Virus record (IMG/VR): IMGVR_UViG_3300010885_071259
Span: 1-46,009 of that record
Length of the DNA stretch: 46,009 nt
Source of the DNA: a virus
Direction: 5' to 3' (one strand)
The notes under the pieces were generated by a model that saw only the letters and a list, made by a program, of their open reading frames with translations, ran no database searches and was not told the DNA's origin. This document shows positions 17,249-25,404 of this stretch, in pieces. The position numbers were made by a program, and so were the translations under genes. How positions within the stretch are numbered: the first letter of the stretch is position 1; the number at the start of each line of letters is the position of its first letter.

Positions 17249-17716
17249 ATGGCAGCAGATATAGATATGTTAGGCCCGGTGCCTAAGAGTTTAATTGATT
17301 TCTCTTCAATTCCAAAAAATTCTTTTAATTCCGTGTTTTATGGGTATAATCTCAAGCACGTACTCGACGACATCCTACTATGCACGTTTGTTGATGAAAC
17401 AGAAGACGGTACGAATATTATGCGTAACGGTATTGTTGTACCGATGAATACTGACACTAAGGCCTGGCGTATTGGAGAAGTTATTCTCGCTGGACCTAAT
17501 GTTAAATATACTAAGATTGGTGATTATGTTTGCTTCCCTAACAATCTAGGTATACCTGTTGCAAATCTCGATGTTGACAATTATGGTACGCTTAAGAAAG
17601 GTATTTTCCTTAACGAGCAACGTATATTTGGTATATGCTCACTGAGAGGTAATGATAATGAAAGTGTCGCTGCCCACATTAAGAAGTCTTCTTCTAAACA
17701 ACGTAGCAGAAATTAA
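17249..17716 (+). CDS. gp31-like co-chaperonin (GroES family)
   Basis: A 155-residue protein with the GroES-type beta-barrel layout found in marine T4-like phages: DDILLCTFVDE, GIVVPMNTDTKAWRIGEVILAGP (AWRIGEVILAGP being most diagnostic), KIGDYVCFPNNLGIPV and a final FLNEQRIFGIC. The segment between residues 45 and 62 is the likely mobile loop that contacts the host chaperonin. In T4 this protein replaces GroES to allow folding of the capsid protein, which is also encoded here. The basic C-terminal tail (KKSSSKQRSRN) overlaps the next gene. Confidence 0.7.
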   Translation: MAADIDMLGPVPKSLIDFSSIPKNSFNSVFYGYNLKHVLDDILLCTFVDETEDGTNIMRNGIVVPMNTDTKAWRIGEVILAGPNVKYTKIGDYVCFPNNLGIPVANLDVDNYGTLKKGIFLNEQRIFGICSLRGNDNESVAAHIKKSSSKQRSRN

Positions 17717-18035
17717 GTTTTTTAGACGCCGTCTAAAAATAGGCGCCTCATCTACTCGGCGCATGCTATGTACAAACTCTCTCACACTACTCAACAGTCC
17801 AGAAGGTCGTCTCGCGCTTAATTATAAGCGTGCGATTCGTTATCCAAAATTTGACCCCACTGCAAAGGATCTTATCATTACATGGGACATCTTCATGCAA
17901 GACTATCGATGTATTAGCATGGCAGCTTGCGACTTAATACAAGTCATACCCGCTGGAAAAGAATTTTGGAACTTTTTTAACGAAAAGCTAGCTGGACTAT
18001 CAGCGCCGCAAAAAATAAATTTTATGAATTCATGA
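17658..18035 (+). CDS. conserved phage protein of unknown function
   Basis: A 125-residue basic protein. The ATG at 17658 is chosen over 17652 because GAGAGG (17644-17649) then gives a Shine-Dalgarno spacing of 8 bases; the coding region overlaps the co-chaperonin end by 59 bases in another frame. It starts KVSLPTLRSLLLNNVAEIKF and has RRRLKIGASSTRRMLCTN and TWDIFMQDYRCISM, which look like conserved blocks. No catalytic motif is seen. It overlaps the next gene by ATGA. Confidence 0.5.
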   Translation: MKVSLPTLRSLLLNNVAEIKFFRRRLKIGASSTRRMLCTNSLTLLNSPEGRLALNYKRAIRYPKFDPTAKDLIITWDIFMQDYRCISMAACDLIQVIPAGKEFWNFFNEKLAGLSAPQKINFMNS

Positions 18036-18382
18036 CATCTGTTGACGAAATTGAACAGTTATTTAAACCGCTTTTGCTTACAACTGTAAAATTTACAATT
18101 GATAATAAGGTTATCAAACAAGGTAAATTGCAACTTTTTTGTGTAAAGGATTTCTTTTGCGTCTTTACTCTTATTAATACAGAAAAAAGTAGTAAGAGTT
18201 TACTATTTGAATTACCTTACCCTTTCAAGATAAAACAAATAGAAGCAGGTCTTGAGCTTGACTATACAATTGATACGTTTTGCCTTTCAAATACTAAGAT
18301 TAAAGAGCAAGCAAATAAAATCAAATATAATAAGCCATCAAAAATTTTTAATAAAAAAATTATTGTTAACTCTACATATTAA
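18032..18382 (+). CDS. hypothetical protein
   Basis: A 116-residue lysine-rich protein joined to the gene upstream by an ATGA overlap and followed 14 bases later by the helicase. The predicted structure is mainly beta (VKFTIDNKVIKQGKLQLFCV, FFCVFTLINTE) with a basic C-terminal tail. I do not recognise a family. Its tight spacing suggests co-expression with the DNA-metabolism genes around it. Confidence 0.45.
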   Translation: MTSVDEIEQLFKPLLLTTVKFTIDNKVIKQGKLQLFCVKDFFCVFTLINTEKSSKSLLFELPYPFKIKQIEAGLELDYTIDTFCLSNTKIKEQANKIKYNKPSKIFNKKIIVNSTY

Positions 18383-18384
18383 GC

Positions 18385-18390
18385 TATAAT
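18385..18390 (+). promoter_or_regulatory. possible sigma70-like -10 box (TATAAT)
   Basis: TATAAT lies 6 bases before the helicase ATG with a TTGTTA at 18364 as a weak -35 candidate (15-base spacing, shorter than ideal). It could give a leaderless middle or early transcript. AT-rich chance occurrence is possible. Confidence 0.25.
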
Positions 18391-18396
18391 CATATT

Positions 18397-20028
18397 ATGG
18401 CACTGAGTTATATATCGCAATTTCCGCTTAATTATACACCAAGTACATTACAAGTTGAAGTAATAGAACGCATCGAAAAAGCTTTTAGTAGTAAAAAGAA
18501 ATTTATAATATGCTGTGCTCCTACAGGATCGGGTAAGAGTTTTATTGCTAAGACAATTGCAAATACCAGCTCTTCGGCAAGCGAGCAATTTGAGCAGCTT
18601 ATTCGTAGCTATAGTGCGTACAAAATGGATTTTGACGGTACCTATACCTATGAAAACGAGTGCGTGAAAGAACCGGCATCCGGTGCATTTGCGTTAACTA
18701 TAACAAAATCTCTTCAAGATCAGTATCAAAGTCTATTTAATGATTCTGATATTTTGAAAGGTAAAACAAACTACAGATGCGATATAGATAATAATTATGA
18801 TGTTGAATTAGCACCGTGCACATTTGCGCCATCGCTTCGTGATACATGCTGGGGTGAAAACAGATGCCCTTATTATAATGCTCGTAATGAAGCAATGCTT
18901 TCTCGCTTTGCTGTACTTAACTATAAAATGTTTTTGTCGCTGCCTAAGCACGTCAAAAGAAAGAATATTCTAATTTGTGACGAAGCTTCAGAATTAGAAG
19001 ATGAGGTTATAAGACAATTTTCTGCTGAAATCGTATATGAGAAAATGCAGCAATATGGTATTGCGTGTGAAATTCTTATTACCGATAACCGCGATCGTGC
19101 ATTTAGATGGATAATGAGTCTTCTTGAATCATTAACGCAAGAGATTAATAAATTTCTTGAAAAGAGCGCGTCAAAAAAGAAGGAATTAATCACGCAGACA
19201 GAAAAAACCAAATATCAATATCTTAAAAATCTTCATCGTTCATTAACGACGATAAGCTCACATTGGAATGATTGTGAATATGTTATTGATATTGATTCTA
19301 AGCGCGCACAGCTTGTTCCGCTTAGAGCCAATACTTTAACACGACACATCTTTGATTATGCTGACAAAATCGTGCTAATGTCTGCTACGATTATTGACCA
19401 TAAGAATTTCGCTAAAGCGCTTGGTATAACCGATTACGAATATATAGAAGTTGAAAGTACATTCGAACCTGAAAAGTCACCGATATGCTTATCATCAAAA
19501 TATAAGCTTAACCATAAGACACTAAATAGCGCACTACCTGGTATATGTGAGCAAATTAAACTTATAACCTTACATCATAAAGACGTTAAAGGTATTATAC
19601 ACACACATTCAAATGATATAACCAGCTTCATACGCGATCGTCTCGGTGATGGTAGATATCTCTATAGAGATACAAATACTACAAACGAAGATATTTTAAC
19701 ACAGCATACAAAAAGCACTCTACCCACGGTACTTGTCTCGCCTTCACTAGTATACGGTATTGATCTTAAAGATGATTTAGCTCGATTCCAAATTATAGTC
19801 AAACTACCATTTCTACCTCTTGGATCGAAGCGTATTAAGAAACTCTTTGAACTCGACAAAGAGTGGTATGAAAACAAGATGCTCAACGCTGTGGTTCAAG
19901 CCTCCGGTCGCGGTACACGTAGTAAAGATGATTTTTGTACAACGTATATACTTGACGGTAATTTTATTAACACCGTAAAGCGCGCCAAAAACAAGTTGCC
20001 AAAACATTTTATTGAGCGCATTCATTAA
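18397..20028 (+). CDS. DinG/XPD-like superfamily 2 helicase with Fe-S cluster
   Basis: A 543-residue helicase. Walker A is CAPTGSGKS (residues 40-48) and the Walker B/DEAH position is LICDEASELED (about residue 194). Between them are four cysteines (NYRC, APC, DTC, NRC, roughly residues 127-155), the arrangement of the XPD/DinG iron-sulfur domain. KIVLMSATI is motif III, and VVQASGRGTRSKDD is motif VI with the arginine finger. These enzymes unwind DNA 5' to 3' and need the Fe-S cluster. It lies at the end of the replication-type block, before the virion genes. Confidence 0.82.
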   Translation: MALSYISQFPLNYTPSTLQVEVIERIEKAFSSKKKFIICCAPTGSGKSFIAKTIANTSSSASEQFEQLIRSYSAYKMDFDGTYTYENECVKEPASGAFALTITKSLQDQYQSLFNDSDILKGKTNYRCDIDNNYDVELAPCTFAPSLRDTCWGENRCPYYNARNEAMLSRFAVLNYKMFLSLPKHVKRKNILICDEASELEDEVIRQFSAEIVYEKMQQYGIACEILITDNRDRAFRWIMSLLESLTQEINKFLEKSASKKKELITQTEKTKYQYLKNLHRSLTTISSHWNDCEYVIDIDSKRAQLVPLRANTLTRHIFDYADKIVLMSATIIDHKNFAKALGITDYEYIEVESTFEPEKSPICLSSKYKLNHKTLNSALPGICEQIKLITLHHKDVKGIIHTHSNDITSFIRDRLGDGRYLYRDTNTTNEDILTQHTKSTLPTVLVSPSLVYGIDLKDDLARFQIIVKLPFLPLGSKRIKKLFELDKEWYENKMLNAVVQASGRGTRSKDDFCTTYILDGNFINTVKRAKNKLPKHFIERIH

Positions 20029-20035
20029 TTAAATA
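20028..20035 (+). promoter_or_regulatory. putative late promoter box (ATTAAATA)
   Basis: ATTAAATA 5 bases before the GAGGAGGT ribosome-binding site of the sheath-stabiliser gene. A variant of TATAAATA; unlike most other boxes here it leaves room for a normal leader of about 15 bases. Confidence 0.3.
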
Positions 20036-20040
20036 CTAAA

Positions 20041-20048
20041 GAGGAGGT
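20041..20048 (+). promoter_or_regulatory. strong Shine-Dalgarno (GAGGAGGT) that points to an ATT start
   Basis: Near-perfect anti-16S complement ending 8 bases before ATT at 20057. No ATG, GTG or TTG lies at the right distance; the nearest in-frame TTG is at 20093, 44 bases away. The site therefore decides the start of the gp15-like gene. Confidence 0.75.
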
Positions 20049-20056
20049 ACCTTCAT

Positions 20057-20878
20057 ATTAAAAAGCAAACATTTCATTTTGAAATAAAAGACTTGTTAAC
20101 TCAGTTTATAGCTGCGTTTGATGATGTAATCATTAACAGGTATGATAAAAATCGAGTCGCGCAAAGTAGCGTACAGGTACGCTATGTCTATTCTCCTAAA
20201 CAGCGCGTTATATACGACCTCGTTAATCTAGCACAAACAATAACTGTACCGGTTGTATCAGTAAGCATTGGTAGTGTAAGTCGTGATGAGAGTAGAGTTT
20301 TTAATAAAATTGGAGGATTTTACCACGCTGTTGGTACATCAGAAGCATCGACGCAATCACAATCATCACACTACAATAGTCCTGTTCCGGTTAATATAAC
20401 CGTTAATATGTCTATACTAACAAAATATCAATCCGATATGGATCAGATATTATCTAACTTTATACCATATAACAACCCTTATATTATAATATCTTGGACC
20501 GTGCCCCAGGGTACTACCTCTATCGGATTGAGCACACCGCAAGAGATCCGCAGTGAAGTACTATGGAGCGGTAATATAAACCTATCGTATCCTACAGATT
20601 TACAAGCAACAGACAAATATAAAATTATAGGCGACACATCCTTTACTATAAAGGGTTGGTTGTTCCCTGCAACACAAGAACCTGCAGGTAATATTTTCTA
20701 TATTAAGGAAAACTTTATTACAGAAAGCCTCATAACGTCTGTACGTGAATTAACCGGAACTTTATACACTAATCCGTCAGATCCTAACCTCACTACTCTC
20801 GTTGAAACGGTATCTACAACCGGTGCGCCGTTAATCTCGAACAATATTGAGTATCGTTTAGGAGATTTATATTTATAA
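20057..20878 (+). CDS. tail sheath stabiliser/completion protein (gp15-like), ATT start
   Basis: A 273-residue counterpart of T4 gp15, which caps the tail tube and sheath and joins tail to head. NMSILTKYQSDMDQILSNFI matches the T4 gp15 core (LSIFTRYEDDMFQIVEQIL), and SFTIKGWLFPA matches TFEVNGWMYPP. Translation from ATT at 20057 gives an N-terminus (IKKQTFHFEIKDLLTQF) that reads as a natural helix continuous with the rest, and it is preceded by a strong ribosome-binding site. The alternative TTG at 20093 lacks one. The ATT is either a rare initiation codon or an ATG changed by one base. It starts the head and neck module. Confidence 0.75.
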   Translation: MKKQTFHFEIKDLLTQFIAAFDDVIINRYDKNRVAQSSVQVRYVYSPKQRVIYDLVNLAQTITVPVVSVSIGSVSRDESRVFNKIGGFYHAVGTSEASTQSQSSHYNSPVPVNITVNMSILTKYQSDMDQILSNFIPYNNPYIIISWTVPQGTTSIGLSTPQEIRSEVLWSGNINLSYPTDLQATDKYKIIGDTSFTIKGWLFPATQEPAGNIFYIKENFITESLITSVRELTGTLYTNPSDPNLTTLVETVSTTGAPLISNNIEYRLGDLYL

Positions 20879-20919
20879 TGGTAATTTAGTAAATATTTGT
20901 TAAATAATCACGTTAAACT

Positions 20920-22680
20920 ATGGTTGATCAAAATAGAGAGAGTACATTTGGAAGAGAGTTGATGCGGTACGTGTCATCTAAATTACCATATCAATCATAT
21001 GATATTAATGACAAGATTAACGCGCTTAATCCAAAATATGAGCTTTTTTATAATAAAGGCTCCGATAGAATTGGCGCACTAACACGACAATCGGTATCAT
21101 CATCGATATCAACAACAGAGGATCAATATGCTAACATACTTCGTAATAAAGACTATCACGAATTTATGTACGCTAATATTCAGCCAGATAAAGGTCGTAG
21201 ACTCATGGATTATAGAGTCATGGCTGCGTACTCTGAAGTTGCAGATGCTCTGGATGAAATATGTGATGAATTTATAAACAAAGATGAGAACAGTGAAATC
21301 GTAAAGATACATTTTATCGACTCCGGTCTATCTGAAATACAGAAAAATAAAATTCGAAAAGAATTCCAAAAATATATTAGTTTTTTTGATCTTGAAAATA
21401 AAGGTTGGGAGTATATCCGACAGTTGCTCGTTGATGCAGAAATATACTGGGAGCACATTATTCATAAAAAGCACCCTCAAGAAGGCGTGCTTGGTGTTAT
21501 ATCTGTACCATCGGATATTATAGACCCGGTTTTTGAGAACGTACAAAATATGGTCGTAAAGGGTTATATTTTACGCAAACCAATTTACGATGCTAAGAAT
21601 CCAGGCAAAGTTGCAAAGACGGAATTAATTCCAATGGATATTAATCAGATAACCTATATTAACTCTGGTATCTGGAATGAATCAAAAAACCTTCGTCTAC
21701 CTTTTATAGAAAATGCACGTCGTGCGTATAGACAGCTAAGTCTTATCGAGGATGCAATTGTTATCTATCGTCTTGTACGTGCTCCAGAGCGACTTGTATT
21801 TAATGTAGACGTTGGATCAATGGCACCTCCGAAAGCAGAAGCATATCTTAGAAAACTAATGACCAATTACTGGTCAAAACGTACATATGATGCTGATCAA
21901 GGTGCAACTGTGCAGAAATTTAACCCGCAGTCGATGTTAGATTCTTTCTGGTTTGCTAAACGCGCTGGTTCAGAGGGTACATCGGTTACTCAGTTAGCAG
22001 GTGGCGCTAATCTTGGTGAATTAACTGATTTAATGTATTTTGTAAAGAAATTATATAAATCACTCAAGGTACCATCAACACGTCTTAACCCTGAAGACCC
22101 ATATAAAGACGGTGCTGATATTCTTCGTGAGGAATTAAAGTTTGCTCGTTTTGTTGTTAGACAGCAGCAGCGTTTTGCTGCCGGTCTTAAGAACGGGTTC
22201 ATAACACATCTCAAGCTAAAAAATATCTTTCAGGAGATGCGATTAAAGGAGCAGCATTTATCTCTCACCTTTAACGTACCTACAAATTTCTACGAGCTCA
22301 GAGAACAACAACGATTCCAACTTAAAGCCGAAAACTTCAATAGTATTACTCAAAGTGATTTTGTATCAAAGACATACGCTCAGAAGCGTTACCTCGGTTG
22401 GTCCGACTCTGATGTTATGGCAAATCGCGAATTCTTACGCAAAGATAGAGAGCTTATGTGGGAGCTTGACCAGATCACTAATACAGGTCCTGACTGGAGA
22501 GAGGCTGGTAGCTTAGCAGGTGGTGCGTCAGGAGGCGGAGGTGGTGGCGGTACACCTGCAGGTTCACCGCCTGCATTTGGACCGGCTCCTACCGGGGGTG
22601 AAGAAGCTCCACCCGAAGCTACAACACCTGAAGCACCTGAAGTAGCTGCTCCAGCGGCAGCAGAGGCTCCTCCAGCTTAA
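20920..22680 (+). CDS. portal protein (gp20-like)
   Basis: A 586-residue portal, the dodecameric ring at the capsid vertex through which DNA passes. Conserved blocks include YRVMAAYSEVADALDEICDE near residue 92, LRLPFIENARRAYRQLSLIEDA, VIYRLVRAPERLVFNVDVG, MPPK-type SMAPPKAEAYLRKLM and KVPSTRLNPED, all in the T4 gp20 order. The last 60 residues are an unusual low-complexity Gly/Ala/Pro/Glu tail (GGASGGGGGGGTPAG onward), absent in T4 and probably flexible. AGTAAATA and GTTAAATA boxes (20888-20895, 20899-20906) lie upstream. Length is near the T4 value of 524 plus the tail. Confidence 0.88.
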   Translation: MVDQNRESTFGRELMRYVSSKLPYQSYDINDKINALNPKYELFYNKGSDRIGALTRQSVSSSISTTEDQYANILRNKDYHEFMYANIQPDKGRRLMDYRVMAAYSEVADALDEICDEFINKDENSEIVKIHFIDSGLSEIQKNKIRKEFQKYISFFDLENKGWEYIRQLLVDAEIYWEHIIHKKHPQEGVLGVISVPSDIIDPVFENVQNMVVKGYILRKPIYDAKNPGKVAKTELIPMDINQITYINSGIWNESKNLRLPFIENARRAYRQLSLIEDAIVIYRLVRAPERLVFNVDVGSMAPPKAEAYLRKLMTNYWSKRTYDADQGATVQKFNPQSMLDSFWFAKRAGSEGTSVTQLAGGANLGELTDLMYFVKKLYKSLKVPSTRLNPEDPYKDGADILREELKFARFVVRQQQRFAAGLKNGFITHLKLKNIFQEMRLKEQHLSLTFNVPTNFYELREQQRFQLKAENFNSITQSDFVSKTYAQKRYLGWSDSDVMANREFLRKDRELMWELDQITNTGPDWREAGSLAGGASGGGGGGGTPAGSPPAFGPAPTGGEEAPPEATTPEAPEVAAPAAAEAPPA

Positions 22681-22686
22681 TAAATA
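22679..22686 (+). promoter_or_regulatory. putative late promoter box (AATAAATA)
   Basis: AATAAATA overlapping the portal stop codon and 5 bases before the ATG of the neck gene; same spacing as other boxes in the window, and no Shine-Dalgarno is present between box and ATG. Confidence 0.4.
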
Positions 22687-22691
22687 ATGGT

Positions 22692-23846
22692 ATGGATTGC
22701 TCTACCATTACACCTATTTCAGCTTTTCAAAGCACGAATTTATCAAGTAAAATTGATTCGTTTAAGCGCTTAGGAGAACGTATATCGCGTGCACTTGGTG
22801 CTCCGATGGTGAATGTCGAAATACATCATGATCAATTATTTGAAAATATTTCACAAGCTTGTGAGATGTATACAAAATTTGCAGGTTATACAGAATAATA
22901 TTTGGTTTTTGATTCAGATATCTACGTTGATGGTGTTGGTATAAAGCTAGATGATTTGTTTAGTATTACACCTTATTTTAAGAAAATTAATAAACCTTCA
23001 TCTGTTGTTTACGTTACTGAAACAGCACTCCCCGCCTCGACCTTTACAACATCAACACTTTTATCTTCTGTATACCCTGGCGGTATATTAAAAAATCAAA
23101 TACTTACAACAACGGCTTATTTGAGTGTAATGAATTTTAATAGCACATTACTATCAGCTTTTTCTCCCTCATTAAATGATCAACAGCAATATGTAAATTG
23201 CTTTGATTACGATGCAATGGATTATCGAAAAGTAATTGATATTTTTGATTTTGAAGAAGGTTCTTCTACCGGTATCAATACACTCTTTACTATAGAGCAG
23301 ACGCTCGCACAACAAACGTATTTCAGCTACGCAATGGGTAATTATGGATTCGATCTTATTAGTTGGTATACACTTAAGAACTGGCTTGAAGTACGTGAGA
23401 AGCTTTTAGCCACACGCAGACATTTTACATTTGATCCTCGCACTCAACAACTCGTCTTCTATCCACCCCCACGTACACCAGGCTCTGGTAGTAGATTCTA
23501 TGGTACTATTGCCTGTTATGTTGAGAGGCCTCTAAAAGATATTATTAAAGAGCCCTGGGTATATCAATACGCTTTAGCTTTAAGTAAGATTACTCTTGGA
23601 AATGTACGCGGTAAAATCACCGGTGTACAGATGTTCGGTGGCGGTTCAATCAACTACAATGATATTCTCAGCCAGGGATTAGAGGAGAAGAAAGAGCTTG
23701 AAGAAAAGTTATATACAGGTGCACCAGGATTAGGTGACGTCGCGCCACCTATGTTCTTTATAGGAGCTTGGATAGTTAGCTTTCTTGCACCAGCTTCAAT
23801 ATTTTTATCCAGCTTAGGCGATGCTATTTATACTATATTTTCGTAA
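22692..23846 (+). CDS. neck protein (gp13-like) interrupted by in-frame TAA
   Basis: Two open segments in the same frame, 22692-22898 and 22902-23846, read as one 384-codon gene with TAA at codon 69 (22896-22898). The first part has SRALGAPMVNVEIHHDQLFE, matching the T4 gp13 N-terminus ([20 protein letters not shown]). The reading continues as YTE-stop-YLVFDSDIYV, just where gp13-type proteins continue, so no residues are missing. The end (YALALSKITLGNVRGKITG, then LSQGLEEKKELEEKL) also fits gp13. A single change from GAA or CAA would create the stop. Real mutation, recoding, or a sequence error are possible. The downstream segment has no good start site of its own. Confidence 0.78.
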
Positions 23847-23907
23847 TAGGTTGATTAAGTATATATGTGAGTAGTAAACTCATTAACAGTATCAAGGAGT
23901 AGAAAAA

Positions 23908-24366
23908 ATGATTCCGCTCAACGGGAAGGGTAAATTCAAGCAGGGTCTTTTCAAGCCAAAAAATAAGCAAAAATATGTCGGTAAAGAAGATCCTGTCTAC
24001 CGATCAGGATGGGAACTAAAATTTTTTAGATGGGCGGATGAAAATCCAAACGTTATTGAGTGGGCTTCTGAAGCTGTTATTATACCTTATGTGAGTCCGC
24101 TAGATCGTAAAGTACATCGATACTATACTGACGGGGTTGTAGCAATTCGTGAGTCAGATCAAATAAAAAGATATATTATAGAAATAAAGCCGAGCGTACA
24201 AACACTACCGCCTGTCGCTGGTAAAAAGAGACGATCAACAATAATGTACGAAACCGCACGATATACGCAAAATCAAGCTAAATGGGAAGCTTGTAAAATA
24301 TGGTGTGAAAAACATGGATATTCGTTTCTTATATTGACTGAAAAGGAACTTGGCCTAAATAAATAG
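23908..24366 (+). CDS. head completion nuclease (gp4-like)
   Basis: A 152-residue TnsA-like endonuclease fold protein matching T4 gp4. Matching blocks are VYRSGWELKFFRWADENPNVI, WASEAVIIPYVSPLDRKVHRYYTD and IIEIKPSVQTLPP, followed by ARYTQNQAKWEACKIWCEKHGYSF and LTEKEL. The D of YYTDG and ExK of IEIKP form the predicted nuclease centre. In T4 gp4 acts in head completion before tail joining. An AAGGAG at 23894-23899 supports the start. It is one of few genes here with a classical ribosome-binding site. Confidence 0.88.
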   Translation: MIPLNGKGKFKQGLFKPKNKQKYVGKEDPVYRSGWELKFFRWADENPNVIEWASEAVIIPYVSPLDRKVHRYYTDGVVAIRESDQIKRYIIEIKPSVQTLPPVAGKKRRSTIMYETARYTQNQAKWEACKIWCEKHGYSFLILTEKELGLNK

Positions 24367-24375
24367 GTAACAAAT

Positions 24376-24383
24376 AATAAATA
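24376..24383 (+). promoter_or_regulatory. putative late promoter box (AATAAATA)
   Basis: AATAAATA 5 bases upstream of the prohead protease ATG (24389). The gene has no Shine-Dalgarno, so transcription from this box would give a nearly leaderless mRNA. Confidence 0.4.
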
Positions 24384-24388
24384 TTCTT

Positions 24389-25051
24389 ATGTCACTACGT
24401 CTATTAGTTGAAACACCCGCTGCTGAAGAACAGTTTGAATATATTGAAGAGCAGAGTAATCTTAAGGAAAAATCAAAACTTATTATTAAGGGACCGTATA
24501 TGGCGTGTGAGGAGATTAATAAGAATAAACGCATATACACAGAGAGTGATATGGAGCGTGAAATTAACCGCTATGTTAAAGAAATGGTTGAGACAAAGCG
24601 CGCTCTTGGTGAGTTGAATCATCCAGCCTCAGCTGAGGTTGATCTTGAGAGAGCGTGTCATATGGTTACATCTTTGCGTAAAGATGGTAATGTAATATAT
24701 GGTGAATCTGTCGTACTTACAACACCTGTCGGTCTTATTGTACGTTCGTTAATCAACGACGGTGTCCGAGTTGGTATGTCAAGTCGTGCACTCGGTCAAC
24801 TTGAAGAACAGGCTGATGGTATTAATCGTGTTTCTGAGATGAGACTAATTGCAGTTGACTGCGTTGCTGATCCTTCTTGTCCTAAGGCTTTCGTTAATGG
24901 TATCTTAGAATCAAAGCAATATGTTCTAAAGGAAAATGGTAAATTTGAAGAATTTTATGATATCTTTGAAGAGTCATTAAAGACATTACCGCGTAATGAT
25001 ATAGCAACTTTCTTAAAGGAACAGATCATTTCTTTCCTTGCTAAACTATAA
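24389..25051 (+). CDS. prohead protease (gp21-like, S80 family)
   Basis: A 220-residue serine protease that matures the prohead by cutting scaffold, capsid and internal proteins. GELNHPASAEVDL contains the catalytic histidine (H78), and VRVGMSSRALG the catalytic serine (S131/S132), as in T4 gp21. IIKGPYMACEEINKNKRIYT is the usual N-terminal region. Its T4 counterpart cuts after glutamate in (I/L/F)xE followed by Ala/Gly/Ser. Candidate sites of this kind occur in the scaffold, the capsid protein and the small internal-protein candidates at 41.7-44.4 kb. Confidence 0.9.
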   Translation: MSLRLLVETPAAEEQFEYIEEQSNLKEKSKLIIKGPYMACEEINKNKRIYTESDMEREINRYVKEMVETKRALGELNHPASAEVDLERACHMVTSLRKDGNVIYGESVVLTTPVGLIVRSLINDGVRVGMSSRALGQLEEQADGINRVSEMRLIAVDCVADPSCPKAFVNGILESKQYVLKENGKFEEFYDIFEESLKTLPRNDIATFLKEQIISFLAKL

Positions 25052-25054
25052 ATA
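25047..25054 (+). promoter_or_regulatory. putative T4-type late promoter box (TATAAATA)
   Basis: Perfect TATAAATA overlapping the protease stop codon, 5 bases before the ATG at 25060. It would separate scaffold-core transcription from the upstream genes. Confidence 0.5.
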
Positions 25055-25059
25055 AATTT

Positions 25060-25401
25060 ATGCCATCACCTACACAGGCACTACAACAGCAAATTGAAGC
25101 CTTAGCCACAGATATTGATAAGTCTATGGCTACCGGCCAACCAGTTGATTTTACAAAGAAATCAAAGTTACAGGCGCTTAAAAAGCAGCTTGGCCAAGCT
25201 GCATTAAAAGCTTCAGGTCAGGAAAAAATTACCGTCGCAAGTCAAGCTGATGAAGAAGTAAAAAAAGAATCACAAAGTATTACTAATTTTATTAAGGCAA
25301 TTTCACAGAAAAATTATGCCTCTGCTGATAAATATTTACAGAACGCTGTTAATGGCAAATTAACAACATCCATTAAAAAAGCGATCGACGCTTCAAAATA
25401 A
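25060..25401 (+). CDS. small prohead-core-type protein, unassigned
   Basis: A 113-residue Lys/Ala/Gln-rich, probably all-helical protein between the protease and scaffold genes, where T4-like phages carry small core proteins (gp67/gp68). No clear sequence match to those is visible. Segments such as LQQQIEALATDIDKSM and KKSKLQALKKQLGQAALKA would form amphipathic helices. A role in the prohead core is inferred from position and composition. Confidence 0.5.
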   Translation: MPSPTQALQQQIEALATDIDKSMATGQPVDFTKKSKLQALKKQLGQAALKASGQEKITVASQADEEVKKESQSITNFIKAISQKNYASADKYLQNAVNGKLTTSIKKAIDASK

Positions 25402-25404
25402 TTT

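Noticed and set aside
20093-20878. TTG start of the gp15-like gene at 20093
   Set aside because: No Shine-Dalgarno at a suitable distance, and 12 upstream codons continue the protein naturally to ATT behind GAGGAGGT.
22902-23846. Separate gene starting at TTG 22902 downstream of the neck stop
   Set aside because: It has no ribosome-binding site, lies in the same frame directly after the stop, and only together with the upstream piece gives a full gp13-like protein.
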